Positions 7,658 to 16,214 of a stretch of 64,000 bases of DNA are shown here, in pieces. Where the stretch lies: positions 310,001-374,000 of the forward strand of contig CAVQMN010000001.1 in the NCBI GenBank assembly GCA_963713625.1, written 5' to 3'. The translations under genes and the position numbers were made by a program. How positions within the stretch are numbered: position 1 is the first letter of the stretch; every line of letters starts with the position of its first letter. Below the pieces are notes generated by a model. It had not been told where the DNA came from. It did not search any database and was given only the letters and a program-made list of their open reading frames with translations. Origin of the DNA: Bog-756 sp963713625. GTDB taxonomy: Bacteria; Actinomycetota; Acidimicrobiia; Acidimicrobiales; RAAP-2.

Positions 7658-9526
7658 TTATGACAGGGTGAAGGAGTCGACGTTGACCGGGCCCTGACCC
7701 GACTTCTCGACGCTGAACACCACGAGGTTCGTGCCGGCAGCCATGGTCAGCGTGACCGGAACGGTCTGCCATGTGGTCCACGCCGAGGTGCTCGGCACGT
7801 TGAGCGTGGCCGTGCCGTGGACATCGCCGGTGACCGGGTCGAGCGCTCGCACCGTGAGTTCGGAAGGACTGCCACTCGAGTTGGCCACATGGCATTGGAG
7901 CCGGCGACTGCCGGCACTGTGCACGGACACGGCCACGGCCACGCTGCTGCCTTCGGCATCGAGCCCGGTGACGTAGCCCATGCCGTTGTAGCCGGCAAAG
8001 GTGTTCTCGAACCGGGCGGTACCGGCCCACGCCCCGACCTCGGCCTGAAAGGGGGCAGGGCTGTGCGGCACAACCGAGACGAGGACTGAGGCGTGGGGTG
8101 CCAGTGCCACCTGGTAGCTGGTCATCGACCCCAGGTCCTGATGAGCCCAAAGGTCCCTGACCGCAGCCGGACCGGTGAAGCCGAGCACGGTGGCGAAGTC
8201 GATCGACTTGGTCGTCGGTCCGGGGCCGTCCTCCCGGTTGAACAGCGCCACCGCCCAACTCCCATCGGGCAGTTGGCCGATCCAGCGTTCGGGGTCGCGA
8301 CTCGAGGTGTCGAACTCGAACCCATGGCTGTTGTTGAAGACGGGTTTGCCGACCAGTCCGGCCTTTCGGAGGGCCAACACCTCGGGATTCTGGAAGAAGG
8401 AGGCGTTGTCCCCGATGGTGTCGGCCCGGTCGGAGATGGCGATCGGGGCGCCGGCGACGGTGAAGAGATTGATGGCCGTCTGCCGCTCGGCCGCGTTGGC
8501 GAAGGAGCTGATGAGCAGCGGGTCGCCGTCCAGGATGAGCTGTCCCCGTCCGGACAGATCCGCAAATCCGGTGAACCCCAGGAACGGACTGTTCCACTGA
8601 GACCAGATCGGTTGCCACGCCTGGGTTCCCTCGCTCAGGTTGATCCAGGTCCCGAAGCTGCCGTCATTGTCGATACGGATGAGGTCGCCGAAGAGACGCT
8701 CCCCGGACCCGTGGTCGAACAGGTTGGGCATCACCAGGCTGAGCTGCATGTCGCCCGCGGCCTCGGCCATCCACTCCAGTGCCTGCAGGTAGGACTCTCG
8801 GCCGTGGGCCGGCCCCACCGTGCCCTCGCTCTGGTCGAAGCCCACCTCGTACCAGGCGAGAAAGTCGATTCTGAGGAACACGACACCAAGCTGGCGGAAG
8901 TACTCGACGTAGCCCTTGACGTACTCCTCGGCCCCGTCGCGGGTGGCGTCCACCCACTGCAGGCGGCCGCCCCCGTCGAAGTAGTCGCCCGGGTTGACGA
9001 TGTCGCCCACTTTGACATCGGGCCGGCCGACGACGGTCACCGATGGATTGGTGACCGCTGACTTGGTAGCCCACAAGGGGTTGTAGTAAACGCCGAGTCC
9101 GAGGCCCTTGGACTTCAGGTACTTGACCCACCAGGCCCAGTCGTGCGTCCAGTTGTCGGCCTGGCTGACGATGTAACCGTGCTCTGTGATGTGTTGGGTA
9201 TCGTCGATCCAACCGTCCGTACACACCATGTCGTACCCGTAATCACGGAAGTTCGCCGCCACCCAGTCGACGTTCGATTTGAACACGTCCTCGGGTATCA
9301 GGACATTGGTGAGGTACTCGTAGCCGTAGGTGCTCCAGTAGAGGGGGCCGGCTCCCCCCGGTCGGAAGGGGAGGGAGGCCGGGGCCACCGGGGCGGACCC
9401 GGTCAACGCGGTGTCGGCGCCCTTTTGCGTAGCCGCCACCGTCGTATCGCAGCCGGCTGCCGCCACCGCCAGCCCGGCGAGGAGGGCGCCGCCGCTGCCT
9501 TTCAGCACGTCACGTCGTGTCGGCAC
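7658..9526 (-). CDS. Exported Tat-type lipoprotein glycoside hydrolase (GH27/36-like) with CBM35/6-like domain
   Basis: A 622-residue exported protein. The N-terminus has a twin-arginine signal (TRRDVLKG) running into a lipobox with Cys26 (VAAAGC), so a Tat-exported lipoprotein is predicted. Residues about 55-450 resemble a (beta/alpha)8 alpha-galactosidase-type domain: YGYDMVCTDGWID, GLGLGVYYNPLW, and VVFLRIDFLAWYEVG, where the Asp would be the nucleophile candidate. Residues about 490-622 look like a CBM35/CBM6 beta-sandwich starting FQAEVGAWAGTARFEN. The substrate is probably an alpha-linked sugar, but the family call is by motif only. It is separate from the EPS locus at 29-49 kb. Confidence 0.7.
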   Translation of the reverse strand: MPTRRDVLKGSGGALLAGLAVAAAGCDTTVAATQKGADTALTGSAPVAPASLPFRPGGAGPLYWSTYGYEYLTNVLIPEDVFKSNVDWVAANFRDYGYDMVCTDGWIDDTQHITEHGYIVSQADNWTHDWAWWVKYLKSKGLGLGVYYNPLWATKSAVTNPSVTVVGRPDVKVGDIVNPGDYFDGGGRLQWVDATRDGAEEYVKGYVEYFRQLGVVFLRIDFLAWYEVGFDQSEGTVGPAHGRESYLQALEWMAEAAGDMQLSLVMPNLFDHGSGERLFGDLIRIDNDGSFGTWINLSEGTQAWQPIWSQWNSPFLGFTGFADLSGRGQLILDGDPLLISSFANAAERQTAINLFTVAGAPIAISDRADTIGDNASFFQNPEVLALRKAGLVGKPVFNNSHGFEFDTSSRDPERWIGQLPDGSWAVALFNREDGPGPTTKSIDFATVLGFTGPAAVRDLWAHQDLGSMTSYQVALAPHASVLVSVVPHSPAPFQAEVGAWAGTARFENTFAGYNGMGYVTGLDAEGSSVAVAVSVHSAGSRRLQCHVANSSGSPSELTVRALDPVTGDVHGTATLNVPSTSAWTTWQTVPVTLTMAAGTNLVVFSVEKSGQGPVNVDSFTLS

Positions 9527-9585
9527 CGGTCACAGCCCTCCGTCTCGAATCCGTGGGCGACACTCTATCGACCGCGAAGAAACGA

Positions 9586-11142
9586 TTATTCGGGGATGAT
9601 CTCTGCCACCTCGTCGAGGTTGGTCGCCTCCGCCTCTTTGAGTTCTTCCCATACGCCCGGGGTCGATTGGACGGGGCCGGGGAGGAAGATGGCCGGCAGA
9701 ACGGCGAAGGCGCACACTCCGAACGACCACCAGAACGAGGTGGCGAAGGCACCGGCCAGTCGGTTGGCCAACGCCAGCGGAGGCGGATTGTTCAGGACCG
9801 TGTTGAGGCTGAGTGACGCACCGGGGAACCGGTGGCTGATGGCGTTCTGCAGCACCACTGCGAACACCGCCACACCGATCGATCCGCCGACCTGGCGGAT
9901 GATGTTGGTGGCGGTACTGGCCCGGGGCACCTGCTCGAACGAGAGTCCCCGGTAGGCCGCGGCGAAGACCGGCATCATGCCGAATCCGAGGCCGATGCCG
10001 CGTACAAACAGCGCGCAGGTCAAGAAGGCGTAGCTGGTGGACCCTGACACCTGGGTGTAGGCGAGGGTGCCCAGGGCCAACAGCGCCATCCCGAAGGGTA
10101 CGGTCCGCCCCGGACCGTAACGGTCGGCTGCCCTTCCGGAGGTTCGCATCACCAGGGCGGCTCCGATGCCCTGGGGTGCCATGAGGAGCCCGGCCACCCA
10201 CGGCGCCTCGCCCCGCACGATCTGGTAGTAGAGCGGCAGCAGGAACATGGTCCCATAGAGGGTGGCGCCGACCAGGAAGATGCAGATCGTGGCGATCGAG
10301 AAGTTGAAGCGTTTGAACAGGCGGAGATCGAGCAGGGGTTCGGGTGCCCGCAGCGAGCGGAGGATGAAGCCGATGATCAGAACGACGGAGACCGCGAGGC
10401 TGATCTCGACGTTTCGGGAGGAGAAGCCGCCATCACTCCCCACCTCGGAGAGGCCATAGACCAACAGGGCCAGACCAGGCGCCAGCAGGGCGAACCCGGC
10501 GACGTCGAGGCGGTGGGAGCGGTCACTCGGGGTGGTGGGCAGGAAGCGGAGCGACAGGAACAGGGCGACGATGCCAATGGGTACGTTGACGAAGAAGATC
10601 CAGCGCCACGAGAAGTTGGAGATGATGAGGCCCCCGAGCACCGGCCCCAGGATCGGCCCGAGGAGCGTCGGCACCCCGATCACCGCCATGACCTTGTTCA
10701 TCTTGTCGGGTCCGGCGGTGCGGGCCATGATGGTCTGCCCGACAGGCATGATCATGCCACCACCCAACCCCTGCAGGACGCGGAAGACGATGAGGGCGGT
10801 GGCGGACGGGGCGACGCCGCACAACGCCGAACCGGTGATGAACAGCACCAGCGAGACGATGTAGACGGGTTTGGCTCCAAAACGGTGCACGGCCCATCCA
10901 CTCAGGGGGATGACAACGGCCAGAGCCAACAGGTACCCCGTCGTGACCCACTGGATGGTGCCGATGGTGGTGTGGAAGTCACGGGCCAGCGTGGCCAGGG
11001 CGACGGCCACGATGGTCGTGTCGAGGATGGCCATGATGGTGCCGAGCACCACCACCACGCTGACCCGTCGCACCTCCGGGCTCAGGCGGTCTCCAGAGGG
11101 CGCTGGTTGCGTTGCCGGTTGTTGGCTCTCTGCGGTGCTCAT
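9586..11142 (-). CDS. MFS multidrug exporter, DHA2 (EmrB/QacA) family
   Basis: A 518-residue inner-membrane protein with about 14 hydrophobic helices. It begins VLGTIMAILDTTIVAVALATL (the DHA2 helix 1 signature, LDxTIVNVALP-like), then has QWVTTGYLLALAVVIPLSGW (helix 2), motif A-like HRFGAKPVY, and motif C GVPTLLGPILGPVLGGLI in helix 5. Such proteins export hydrophobic drugs or metabolites in exchange for protons. It lies 59 bp upstream of the lipoprotein gene on the same strand. It is divergent from the hydrolase gene, with about 200 bp between them. Confidence 0.9.
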   Translation of the reverse strand: MSTAESQQPATQPAPSGDRLSPEVRRVSVVVVLGTIMAILDTTIVAVALATLARDFHTTIGTIQWVTTGYLLALAVVIPLSGWAVHRFGAKPVYIVSLVLFITGSALCGVAPSATALIVFRVLQGLGGGMIMPVGQTIMARTAGPDKMNKVMAVIGVPTLLGPILGPVLGGLIISNFSWRWIFFVNVPIGIVALFLSLRFLPTTPSDRSHRLDVAGFALLAPGLALLVYGLSEVGSDGGFSSRNVEISLAVSVVLIIGFILRSLRAPEPLLDLRLFKRFNFSIATICIFLVGATLYGTMFLLPLYYQIVRGEAPWVAGLLMAPQGIGAALVMRTSGRAADRYGPGRTVPFGMALLALGTLAYTQVSGSTSYAFLTCALFVRGIGLGFGMMPVFAAAYRGLSFEQVPRASTATNIIRQVGGSIGVAVFAVVLQNAISHRFPGASLSLNTVLNNPPPLALANRLAGAFATSFWWSFGVCAFAVLPAIFLPGPVQSTPGVWEELKEAEATNLDEVAEIIPE

Positions 11143-11345
11143 TGCGGTTCCTGATGTCGAGTCGAGCTACTGGAGGTGGGGCCCGAGCTGCTGGATGCGA
11201 GGGCCCACTCCCTGATTCGACCACGGAACCGGAGCCTTCTGCGAACCCGGAATCCTGCCCCGAACCGCTGCCATCCTATCCTGACCTGCTCCTCGTCCTA
11301 GGGTGGCTGGCGACCGGGCCGATCCCGCGTCGCGGAGGGAGCACG

Positions 11346-12017
11346 ATGTCCGGAGTGGTGTTGGTACACGGTGCCTGGCACGGCGCCTGGTGCTGGGCGC
11401 CGGTGGTCGAGGAGTTGCGGCAACGCGGCGTCACCGTTGATGCCGTTGACCTTCCGCTCACCGGATTTTCCCATGATGTGAGGGCCGCGAGGGAAGCCAC
11501 CGAGGCCATGGGCCCTGACACCGTCCTGGTCGGCCACTCCTACGGCGGGATGGTGATCTCCGAGGCCGCCGCCACCGTGCCGACCGTGTGCCGTGTCGTC
11601 TACGTCGCCGCCTTGATGTGCGACGCCGGCGAAGACGCCACCGCCATCCTCACCGGCCATGGGAGTCCGCTTACCGAATCGCTGGTCTTCACCGAGACAG
11701 GGGTAACGGTCGAACCCGGGGCGGCACGGGAGCTCTTCTACGGCGACAGTGACGCGACATCGGCGGCCGATCTGGTCGCCCATCTGCGACCGATGCCGCT
11801 CGAGGCGATGGTGCAGAGCTTGGTGCCGGCCTGGAAATCGGTGCCATCGACCTATGTGATGTGCACCAACGATCGGGTGCTGCCCCTCGAGGCGCAGCGC
11901 ACGATGGCCGCGGAGGCCGACGAAATCGTCGAGATCGATTCCGACCATTCTCCGTTTGTCCTCCGGGCCGGCGAACTGGCCGATGTGCTGGTGCGGCATC
12001 TGCCTTGCGCGCGGTGA
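11346..12017 (+). CDS. Alpha/beta hydrolase (esterase family)
   Basis: A 223-residue hydrolase. HGAWHGAWCW near the N-terminus forms the oxyanion-hole region typical of the plant methylesterase/hydroxynitrile-lyase-like group. The nucleophile elbow is GHSYGG, the acid is in MCTNDRVLP and the His in IDSDHSPF. I start it at the ATG at 11346, which has a strong ribosome site (GGAGGGA); the reading frame is open further upstream but shows no domain there. The substrate is unknown. Confidence 0.88.
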   Translation: MSGVVLVHGAWHGAWCWAPVVEELRQRGVTVDAVDLPLTGFSHDVRAAREATEAMGPDTVLVGHSYGGMVISEAAATVPTVCRVVYVAALMCDAGEDATAILTGHGSPLTESLVFTETGVTVEPGAARELFYGDSDATSAADLVAHLRPMPLEAMVQSLVPAWKSVPSTYVMCTNDRVLPLEAQRTMAAEADEIVEIDSDHSPFVLRAGELADVLVRHLPCAR

Positions 12018-12035
12018 CCGCTTGCCGTCGGACCG

Positions 12036-12467
12036 TCAGGTGCGGGTCGGATCGAACTCGAGGACCTGGGTGAGCCTGATGTTGTTGCCGGACGGATCGC
12101 GGAATGACGTATCGATGCCATAGGCCTGTGGAGTCGGGGGATCATTGAACGTGACGCCGCGCTTGGACAGTTCGTCGTAACTGGCCTGGCAGTCGTCTGT
12201 TTCGAGGAACAGTGTCCCGCCCGCTCCCTTGGCGACCAGCTCGGCCAGTCGCGCACTGTCGCCGGCGTCGAGCATGGGCGGGCCCGGCACCGGCATCAGT
12301 ACCAGGCCGGTGCCCTCTTGTCCGACGGGCCCCACACACAGCCAACGGAACATCCACGCCTCCATGGTGACGTCAGCCCGAACCTCCCAGCCCAGCGTAC
12401 GGGTGTAGAAGTCGAGCGCTTCGTCCTGGTCACGGACCCAGAACTGTGCATTGCCGATCCTGATCAT
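12036..12467 (-). CDS. VOC-family (glyoxalase/bleomycin-resistance-like) protein
   Basis: A 143-residue vicinal-oxygen-chelate protein with the beta-alpha-beta-beta-beta pattern: AQFWVRDQDEALDFYTRTLGW, then WLCVGP, ETDDCQASYDELSKRGVTF, and DPSGNNIRLTQ at the end. VOC proteins bind metal and act as dioxygenases, glyoxalases, epimerases or drug-binding proteins. It follows the AraC-type gene by 36 bp on the same strand and probably belongs to the TetR-AraC-VOC operon. Confidence 0.85.
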   Translation of the reverse strand: MIRIGNAQFWVRDQDEALDFYTRTLGWEVRADVTMEAWMFRWLCVGPVGQEGTGLVLMPVPGPPMLDAGDSARLAELVAKGAGGTLFLETDDCQASYDELSKRGVTFNDPPTPQAYGIDTSFRDPSGNNIRLTQVLEFDPTRT

Positions 12468-12503
12468 GGCATTCTCCTCGGGCTGGCCTTCTCGGACGAA
12501 AGC

Positions 12504-12938
12504 CTAAGGGCCGGTCACGGCTCCGTCTTCTCGAAACGTGCGATTCTGCGGTCGACCGTAAGCCTGGGCGACGCAGCGGGGGATCCGAAGCCATGACGCC
12601 GCCGGTGGGAACGAACCGCGGTAGGCCTCCGGACTCAGACCGAACATGCGACGGAAGCTGGTCGTGAACGAACCGACGCTGCCCCAGCCCACCGCAAAGC
12701 AGACATCGGCCACCGACCTGTCACTCACCCGGAGCAGAACCGACGCGCGCTCGAGTCGTCGGGTCAGGAGGTACTGGTGGGGTGACTCACCGAAGGTCTG
12801 GCGGAACCGACGGCTGAAGTGCGCTGCTGACAGGCCGGCGGCCGCGGCCAGATCCACCACCTGTAGTGGCTCGAAGTATCTGGCATCGGCCAGGTCCTTG
12901 GCCTGGAGGAGGCAGCGGGCCAACTCTTCCTGGTTCAT
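12504..12938 (-). CDS. AraC-type helix-turn-helix regulator
   Basis: A 144-residue transcription factor made almost only of the AraC DNA-binding domain. The two HTH units are visible (VVDLAAAAGLSAAHFSRRFR and SVADVCFAVGWGSVGSFTTS), with the FGLSPEAYR signature near residue 110. The sensory N-terminal domain of full-length AraC proteins is absent, so it may respond through another partner. The ATG overlaps the stop of the TetR gene by 4 bp (ATGA), which means translational coupling, and it precedes the VOC gene. Confidence 0.85.
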   Translation of the reverse strand: MNQEELARCLLQAKDLADARYFEPLQVVDLAAAAGLSAAHFSRRFRQTFGESPHQYLLTRRLERASVLLRVSDRSVADVCFAVGWGSVGSFTTSFRRMFGLSPEAYRGSFPPAASWLRIPRCVAQAYGRPQNRTFREDGAVTGP

Positions 12939-13588
12939 CCCCCGAGCCGGTCCGGCGGGCCCGGGGGCCCGGGGACTCGGCCGTCTTCCATGACTGCTGG
13001 GATGATGAGGTCGAGGAACGTTGCGAACAGGGCCTCGACATCGGTATCCATCCGAGCAGCTTGCACGAATCCGTCCGAGGCGTTCAGCAGGATGGCGGTG
13101 ATCGTCTCGACCGGATACTTGAGGGAGAAGCCTTGTTCGGCCGAGTAGTGCTCCATGAACGAGGCGACCCTGGCTCGATTTTGGCGGCGTTGGTCGGCCG
13201 AGCGCTCCTGCGCACCCGGGTTGCGATATTGGTAGAGGCTGAGCTCGAGATTGAGTGCCCAGATCTCCCTGTTGCCGGCCAGTGCTTTCATCCAGGTGGC
13301 CGCCACCGGTCGGTTGTCATCCAGGGAGGAACGCTCCTCGAGGTCGAGCTCTTCGGCGAAGGTGTCGAGCACTTCGGTGTTGACGGCGTCGGAGACCGCG
13401 AAGAAGAGATCCTCCTTGTTGGCGAAGTGCCGGTAGATGGCGCCACGGGTGTAGCCGGCGGCGTCGGCGATCTCATCGAGAGAGGCGCCCTCGAAGCCCC
13501 GGGTGGCGAAGGTGTGCCGTGCCGATGCGATGAGTGCGGCACGGGTGCGCTCCATCCGCCGCTCCGGTGTCCACTTCTCGACCGTCAT
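12935..13588 (-). CDS. TetR-family repressor
   Basis: A 217-residue TetR regulator. The N-terminal HTH reads FATRGFEGASLDEIADAAGYTRGAIYRHFANKEDLF (split view: SLDEIADAAGYTRGAIYRHF is the recognition unit). The C-terminal ligand-binding half is variable, as usual. It is the first gene of a minus-strand operon (TetR, AraC, VOC) and is divergent from an ABC exporter. Two similar palindromes lie in the 96-bp gap, so autorepression and repression of the exporter are likely. The inducing ligand may be an exported compound. Confidence 0.9.
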   Translation of the reverse strand: MTVEKWTPERRMERTRAALIASARHTFATRGFEGASLDEIADAAGYTRGAIYRHFANKEDLFFAVSDAVNTEVLDTFAEELDLEERSSLDDNRPVAATWMKALAGNREIWALNLELSLYQYRNPGAQERSADQRRQNRARVASFMEHYSAEQGFSLKYPVETITAILLNASDGFVQAARMDTDVEALFATFLDLIIPAVMEDGRVPGPPGPPDRLGG

Positions 13589-13607
13589 CGCCCACCTCGC
13601 CTACGGG

Positions 13608-13635
13608 TTGACATCCAGAACCCTCATTGTATCCT
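13608..13635 (+). promoter_or_regulatory. Predicted promoter of the ABC exporter
   Basis: TTGACA at 13608-13613 and TATCCT at 13630-13635 are separated by 16 bases on the plus strand. The -10 element lies inside the first TetR-type palindrome, so repressor binding would block RNA polymerase directly. Confidence 0.55.
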
Positions 13636-13642
13636 AGATACA
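13628..13642. promoter_or_regulatory. TetR-type operator 1
   Basis: TGTATC-CTA-GATACA is a perfect inverted repeat with 6-bp arms in the gap between the TetR gene and the divergent ABC exporter. Its core GTATCnnnnATAC recurs in operator 2, 19 bp away. Confidence 0.65.
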
Positions 13643-13647
13643 TAGTC

Positions 13648-13660
13648 GTATCTCAAATAC
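13648..13660. promoter_or_regulatory. TetR-type operator 2
   Basis: GTATCTCAAATAC shares the GTATC....ATAC core with operator 1 and lies on nearly the same helical face, 19 bp centre to centre. It is 24 bp upstream of the exporter ATPase start. Confidence 0.55.
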
Positions 13661-13684
13661 AGGACTGTTTCGGAAGGGATCCCC

Positions 13685-14623
13685 ATGCTGAGAGTGGAAG
13701 GGCTCTCGAAGAGCTACGGGTCGCGCCAAGCCCTGTGCGGGGTGGACCTGACGGTTGCGCGGGGGGAGATCACTGCCCTGCTGGGCCGGAACGGGGCCGG
13801 CAAGACGACGCTGGTGTCGATCGTCGCCGGACTGCTCGGCGCAGATGACGGACGAGTGGAGATCGGAGGCATCGACGCCTCGGCCCATCCGCACCGAGCC
13901 CGGGCCAGCCTGGGTTTCGCTCCCCAGGAGACCGGCGTCTATCCGACCCTTTCCTGTCGCGACAATCTGCGCTTCTTCACCGGTCTGGCCGGGATGGGAC
14001 GCAGGAGAGCACGTTCGGAGATCGATGAGCTCGCTGAACTGCTCGGCCTGACCAACCTCCTCGGGCGCCGGGCCAAGGAGTTGTCCGGTGGCGAGCGGCG
14101 GCGGCTGCACACGGCGATCGCCCTGGTCGGCCACCCGTTGCTGGTGCTGCTCGACGAGCCCACGGTGGGTTCGGATGTCCAGACCCGCTCGCAACTCCTG
14201 AGCGTCGTGCGCAACCTGGCCCGCGACGGCACCGCCGTCGTCTACTCCACCCACTACTTTCCCGAGGTGGCCGAACTCGACGCCACGGTGGCCATCCTCG
14301 AGAGCGGCCGCCTCCTGGCCCGGGGCACCATCAGGGAGGTCATCTCCGATCACTCGGTCGGGGTTGTCGAGTTGGATTTCGAAGGACCGGCGCCCGAACT
14401 GTCCCGCCTACCGGCAGGCAGCGCGGTCACCACCCAGGGGGTGCGCGTGACCATCACCACCAACGACACCACCGCGGTCACCGCGGCAATTCTGGCCAAC
14501 CTCGATGCCTCGGTCGGGCTCTGCGGCCTCACCGTGCGGCAACCCAGCCTCGAATCGGCCTTCGTGCACCTCACTGACGGTTCCGAGGGACACCGGTCGG
14601 AACGGGTGGACGATGTCGCCTAG
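13685..14623 (+). CDS. ABC exporter ATPase (DrrA/CcmA-like)
   Basis: A 312-residue ATP-binding subunit of an ABC-2 type exporter. Walker A is GRNGAGKTT, the signature is LSGGERRRLH, Walker B is LVLLDEPT followed by VGSD, and the switch His lies in VYSTHYFPE. The C-terminal 90 residues form the accessory domain common in DrrA-type ATPases. The stop codon overlaps the permease start by 11 bp. It is divergent from the TetR repressor that probably controls it. Likely cargo is a drug-like or lipid molecule. Confidence 0.92.
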   Translation: MLRVEGLSKSYGSRQALCGVDLTVARGEITALLGRNGAGKTTLVSIVAGLLGADDGRVEIGGIDASAHPHRARASLGFAPQETGVYPTLSCRDNLRFFTGLAGMGRRRARSEIDELAELLGLTNLLGRRAKELSGGERRRLHTAIALVGHPLLVLLDEPTVGSDVQTRSQLLSVVRNLARDGTAVVYSTHYFPEVAELDATVAILESGRLLARGTIREVISDHSVGVVELDFEGPAPELSRLPAGSAVTTQGVRVTITTNDTTAVTAAILANLDASVGLCGLTVRQPSLESAFVHLTDGSEGHRSERVDDVA

Positions 14624-15383
14624 GCGGACCGGTGCGATCCTCGTGCACCAACTTCGCCTACTTGCACGCGATCCGCTGCCCATCATGGTGCTCGTGGTCT
14701 TTCCCCTGCTCCTCATGGCGTTCCTCAAGCCGATGTTCGCCCTGGCGTTGACGACGCACGGCTACCCCGAGGCGAATGGCGCAGAGCAAGCGGTGCCCGG
14801 CGAAACAGTCATCAACGGCTTCTACATCGTCGGCATGACCAGTTTCGCCTATTTCGTCGAACATGGCTGGAACACATGGGAACGTCTGCGGGCCAGTGCC
14901 GCGACATCGTCGGAGATCATCATCGGCAAGGGGGTGCCGTTCCTGGTCGTCTCGGCCTCTCAGTTCTTCATCATCTTCGCCATCGCCGTCCCGCTCTTCG
15001 GCCTTCACAGCCGCGGGCCGTTCACCGCGCTCGTCCCGCTGGTCGCGGCCTTCGCCATCTGCCTGGTAGCGCTGGGCGTCATGATCACGTCCCTGTGTCG
15101 CACCATCCAACAAGTCAGTGCCGTGGCCTTCGGCGGCCTGGTGCTATTCGGCGCGCTGGGCGGGGCGCTTGTGCCCTTGGAGGTCCTACCCGGCTGGGCT
15201 CGGGCTGTGGCCCCGGTCACGCCCACCTACTGGGTGATGCGCGGATTCGGATCCGTCATTCTCAACGGACGAAGCGTTTCTTCGATCCTCGTGCCGTGCG
15301 CGGTGCTCGCCGGCATGAGCCTGGTCTTCGTCGTCGTCTCGCTCCGCCGCTTCCGCTTCGCTGACGCCAAGGTCTCCTTCTAG
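14613..15383 (+). CDS. ABC-2 type permease
   Basis: A 256-residue inner-membrane partner of the preceding ATPase, with about six hydrophobic helices (PIMVLVVFPLLLMAFL, ASQFFIIFAIAVPLF, ALVPLVAAFAICLVALGVMI, VAFGGLVLFGALGGALVPL, ILVPCAVLAGMSLVFVVV). The ABC-2 signature region runs ALVPLEVLPGWARAVAPVTPTYWVMRG with the family's P-x-x-x-x-x-P pattern. The ATG lies inside the ATPase coding end, giving translational coupling. Confidence 0.88.
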   Translation: MSPRRTGAILVHQLRLLARDPLPIMVLVVFPLLLMAFLKPMFALALTTHGYPEANGAEQAVPGETVINGFYIVGMTSFAYFVEHGWNTWERLRASAATSSEIIIGKGVPFLVVSASQFFIIFAIAVPLFGLHSRGPFTALVPLVAAFAICLVALGVMITSLCRTIQQVSAVAFGGLVLFGALGGALVPLEVLPGWARAVAPVTPTYWVMRGFGSVILNGRSVSSILVPCAVLAGMSLVFVVVSLRRFRFADAKVSF

Positions 15384-15479
15384 TCGGCGGTTCTAGTCGG
15401 TGGTGGAAGGACGACCGACCCCTCTCCTCGGAGACTGCACCGCGGCGTCGCCTTGGTGAACACAGGTAGCGTTTCCCGC

Positions 15480-15869
15480 ATGTCACCGTTCCCACCTCTC
15501 AATCACTTTGCTCTGACCGTTACCGACTTGGACCGGAGCATGGCATGGTACGAACGTCTCTTCGAGGCACCACCGGCCGCCGTGCTGGACGAAGCTTCCT
15601 ACCGGGCGGCGATCTGGTTCGAGCCGGTCTTCGCCATCCACGAGCATCAGCTCCACTACGAAAGCGACACGTTCGACGAGGTGCGCATCGGACTCGACCA
15701 CATTTCCTTCGGGTGTGCTGATCGGGAGGAGCTCGAGGCGTGGCCGGACCGACTCGATGCGTTGGGAATCGAACACGGTGAGATCGTCGACGCGTGGTAC
15801 GGGTCCGGTCTCGCCTTCCGTGATCCCGACAACATCCAGCTCGAGTTCTTCATCCTGGGCGGCTCCTGA
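15480..15869 (+). CDS. VOC-family protein
   Basis: A 129-residue vicinal-oxygen-chelate protein: LNHFALTVTDLDRSMAWYERLF at the N-terminus, LDHISFGCADREELEAW in the middle and FRDPDNIQLEFFILGG at the end, where the Glu is a typical metal ligand. It differs in sequence from the VOC protein at 12036-12467. The ATG at 15480 is chosen because the VOC fold starts a few residues later; a TTG at 15453 is also possible. The function may be glyoxalase-like or resistance-like. Confidence 0.82.
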   Translation: MSPFPPLNHFALTVTDLDRSMAWYERLFEAPPAAVLDEASYRAAIWFEPVFAIHEHQLHYESDTFDEVRIGLDHISFGCADREELEAWPDRLDALGIEHGEIVDAWYGSGLAFRDPDNIQLEFFILGGS

Positions 15870-16214
15870 CGTTCGGGCCCTCCGGTCGGTCGTGCCGTGC
15901 CGGCTGGCGGGAGGGGCGGATTGCCGGCGGCAGGGTCGGCGCGGGTTGGCCGGGCGACCTCTCACCGACCGATCGGCAGGGGAACCGACGATCCGGTCCG
16001 GTCGCACCTGTTGATCCATCGGGATCCATCGTGTCGTGGATCTGATCAGGAGCGCGCCGTCGAAGATCTCGCCGGTGCATGCGGGCAGGCACCGGTGGAG
16101 ACGCCGAGGATCGCCCTGTTGTGGGAATGTTGATCCCTCATGCTCCGCCGACATGCACGCTCAGTCCGGACGCGCCGGATCCCGACGCGCGGAACGCTCG
16201 ACCCTGAGGTCCCG
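15870..16214. other. Gene-free stretch upstream of second ABC exporter
   Basis: No coding region is convincing here. It holds a direct repeat of GATCCATCG at about 16013-16031 and presumably the promoter of the ABC operon. The ATPase frame stays open back to 16140, but the added N-terminus is arginine-rich and not domain-like. Confidence 0.4.
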
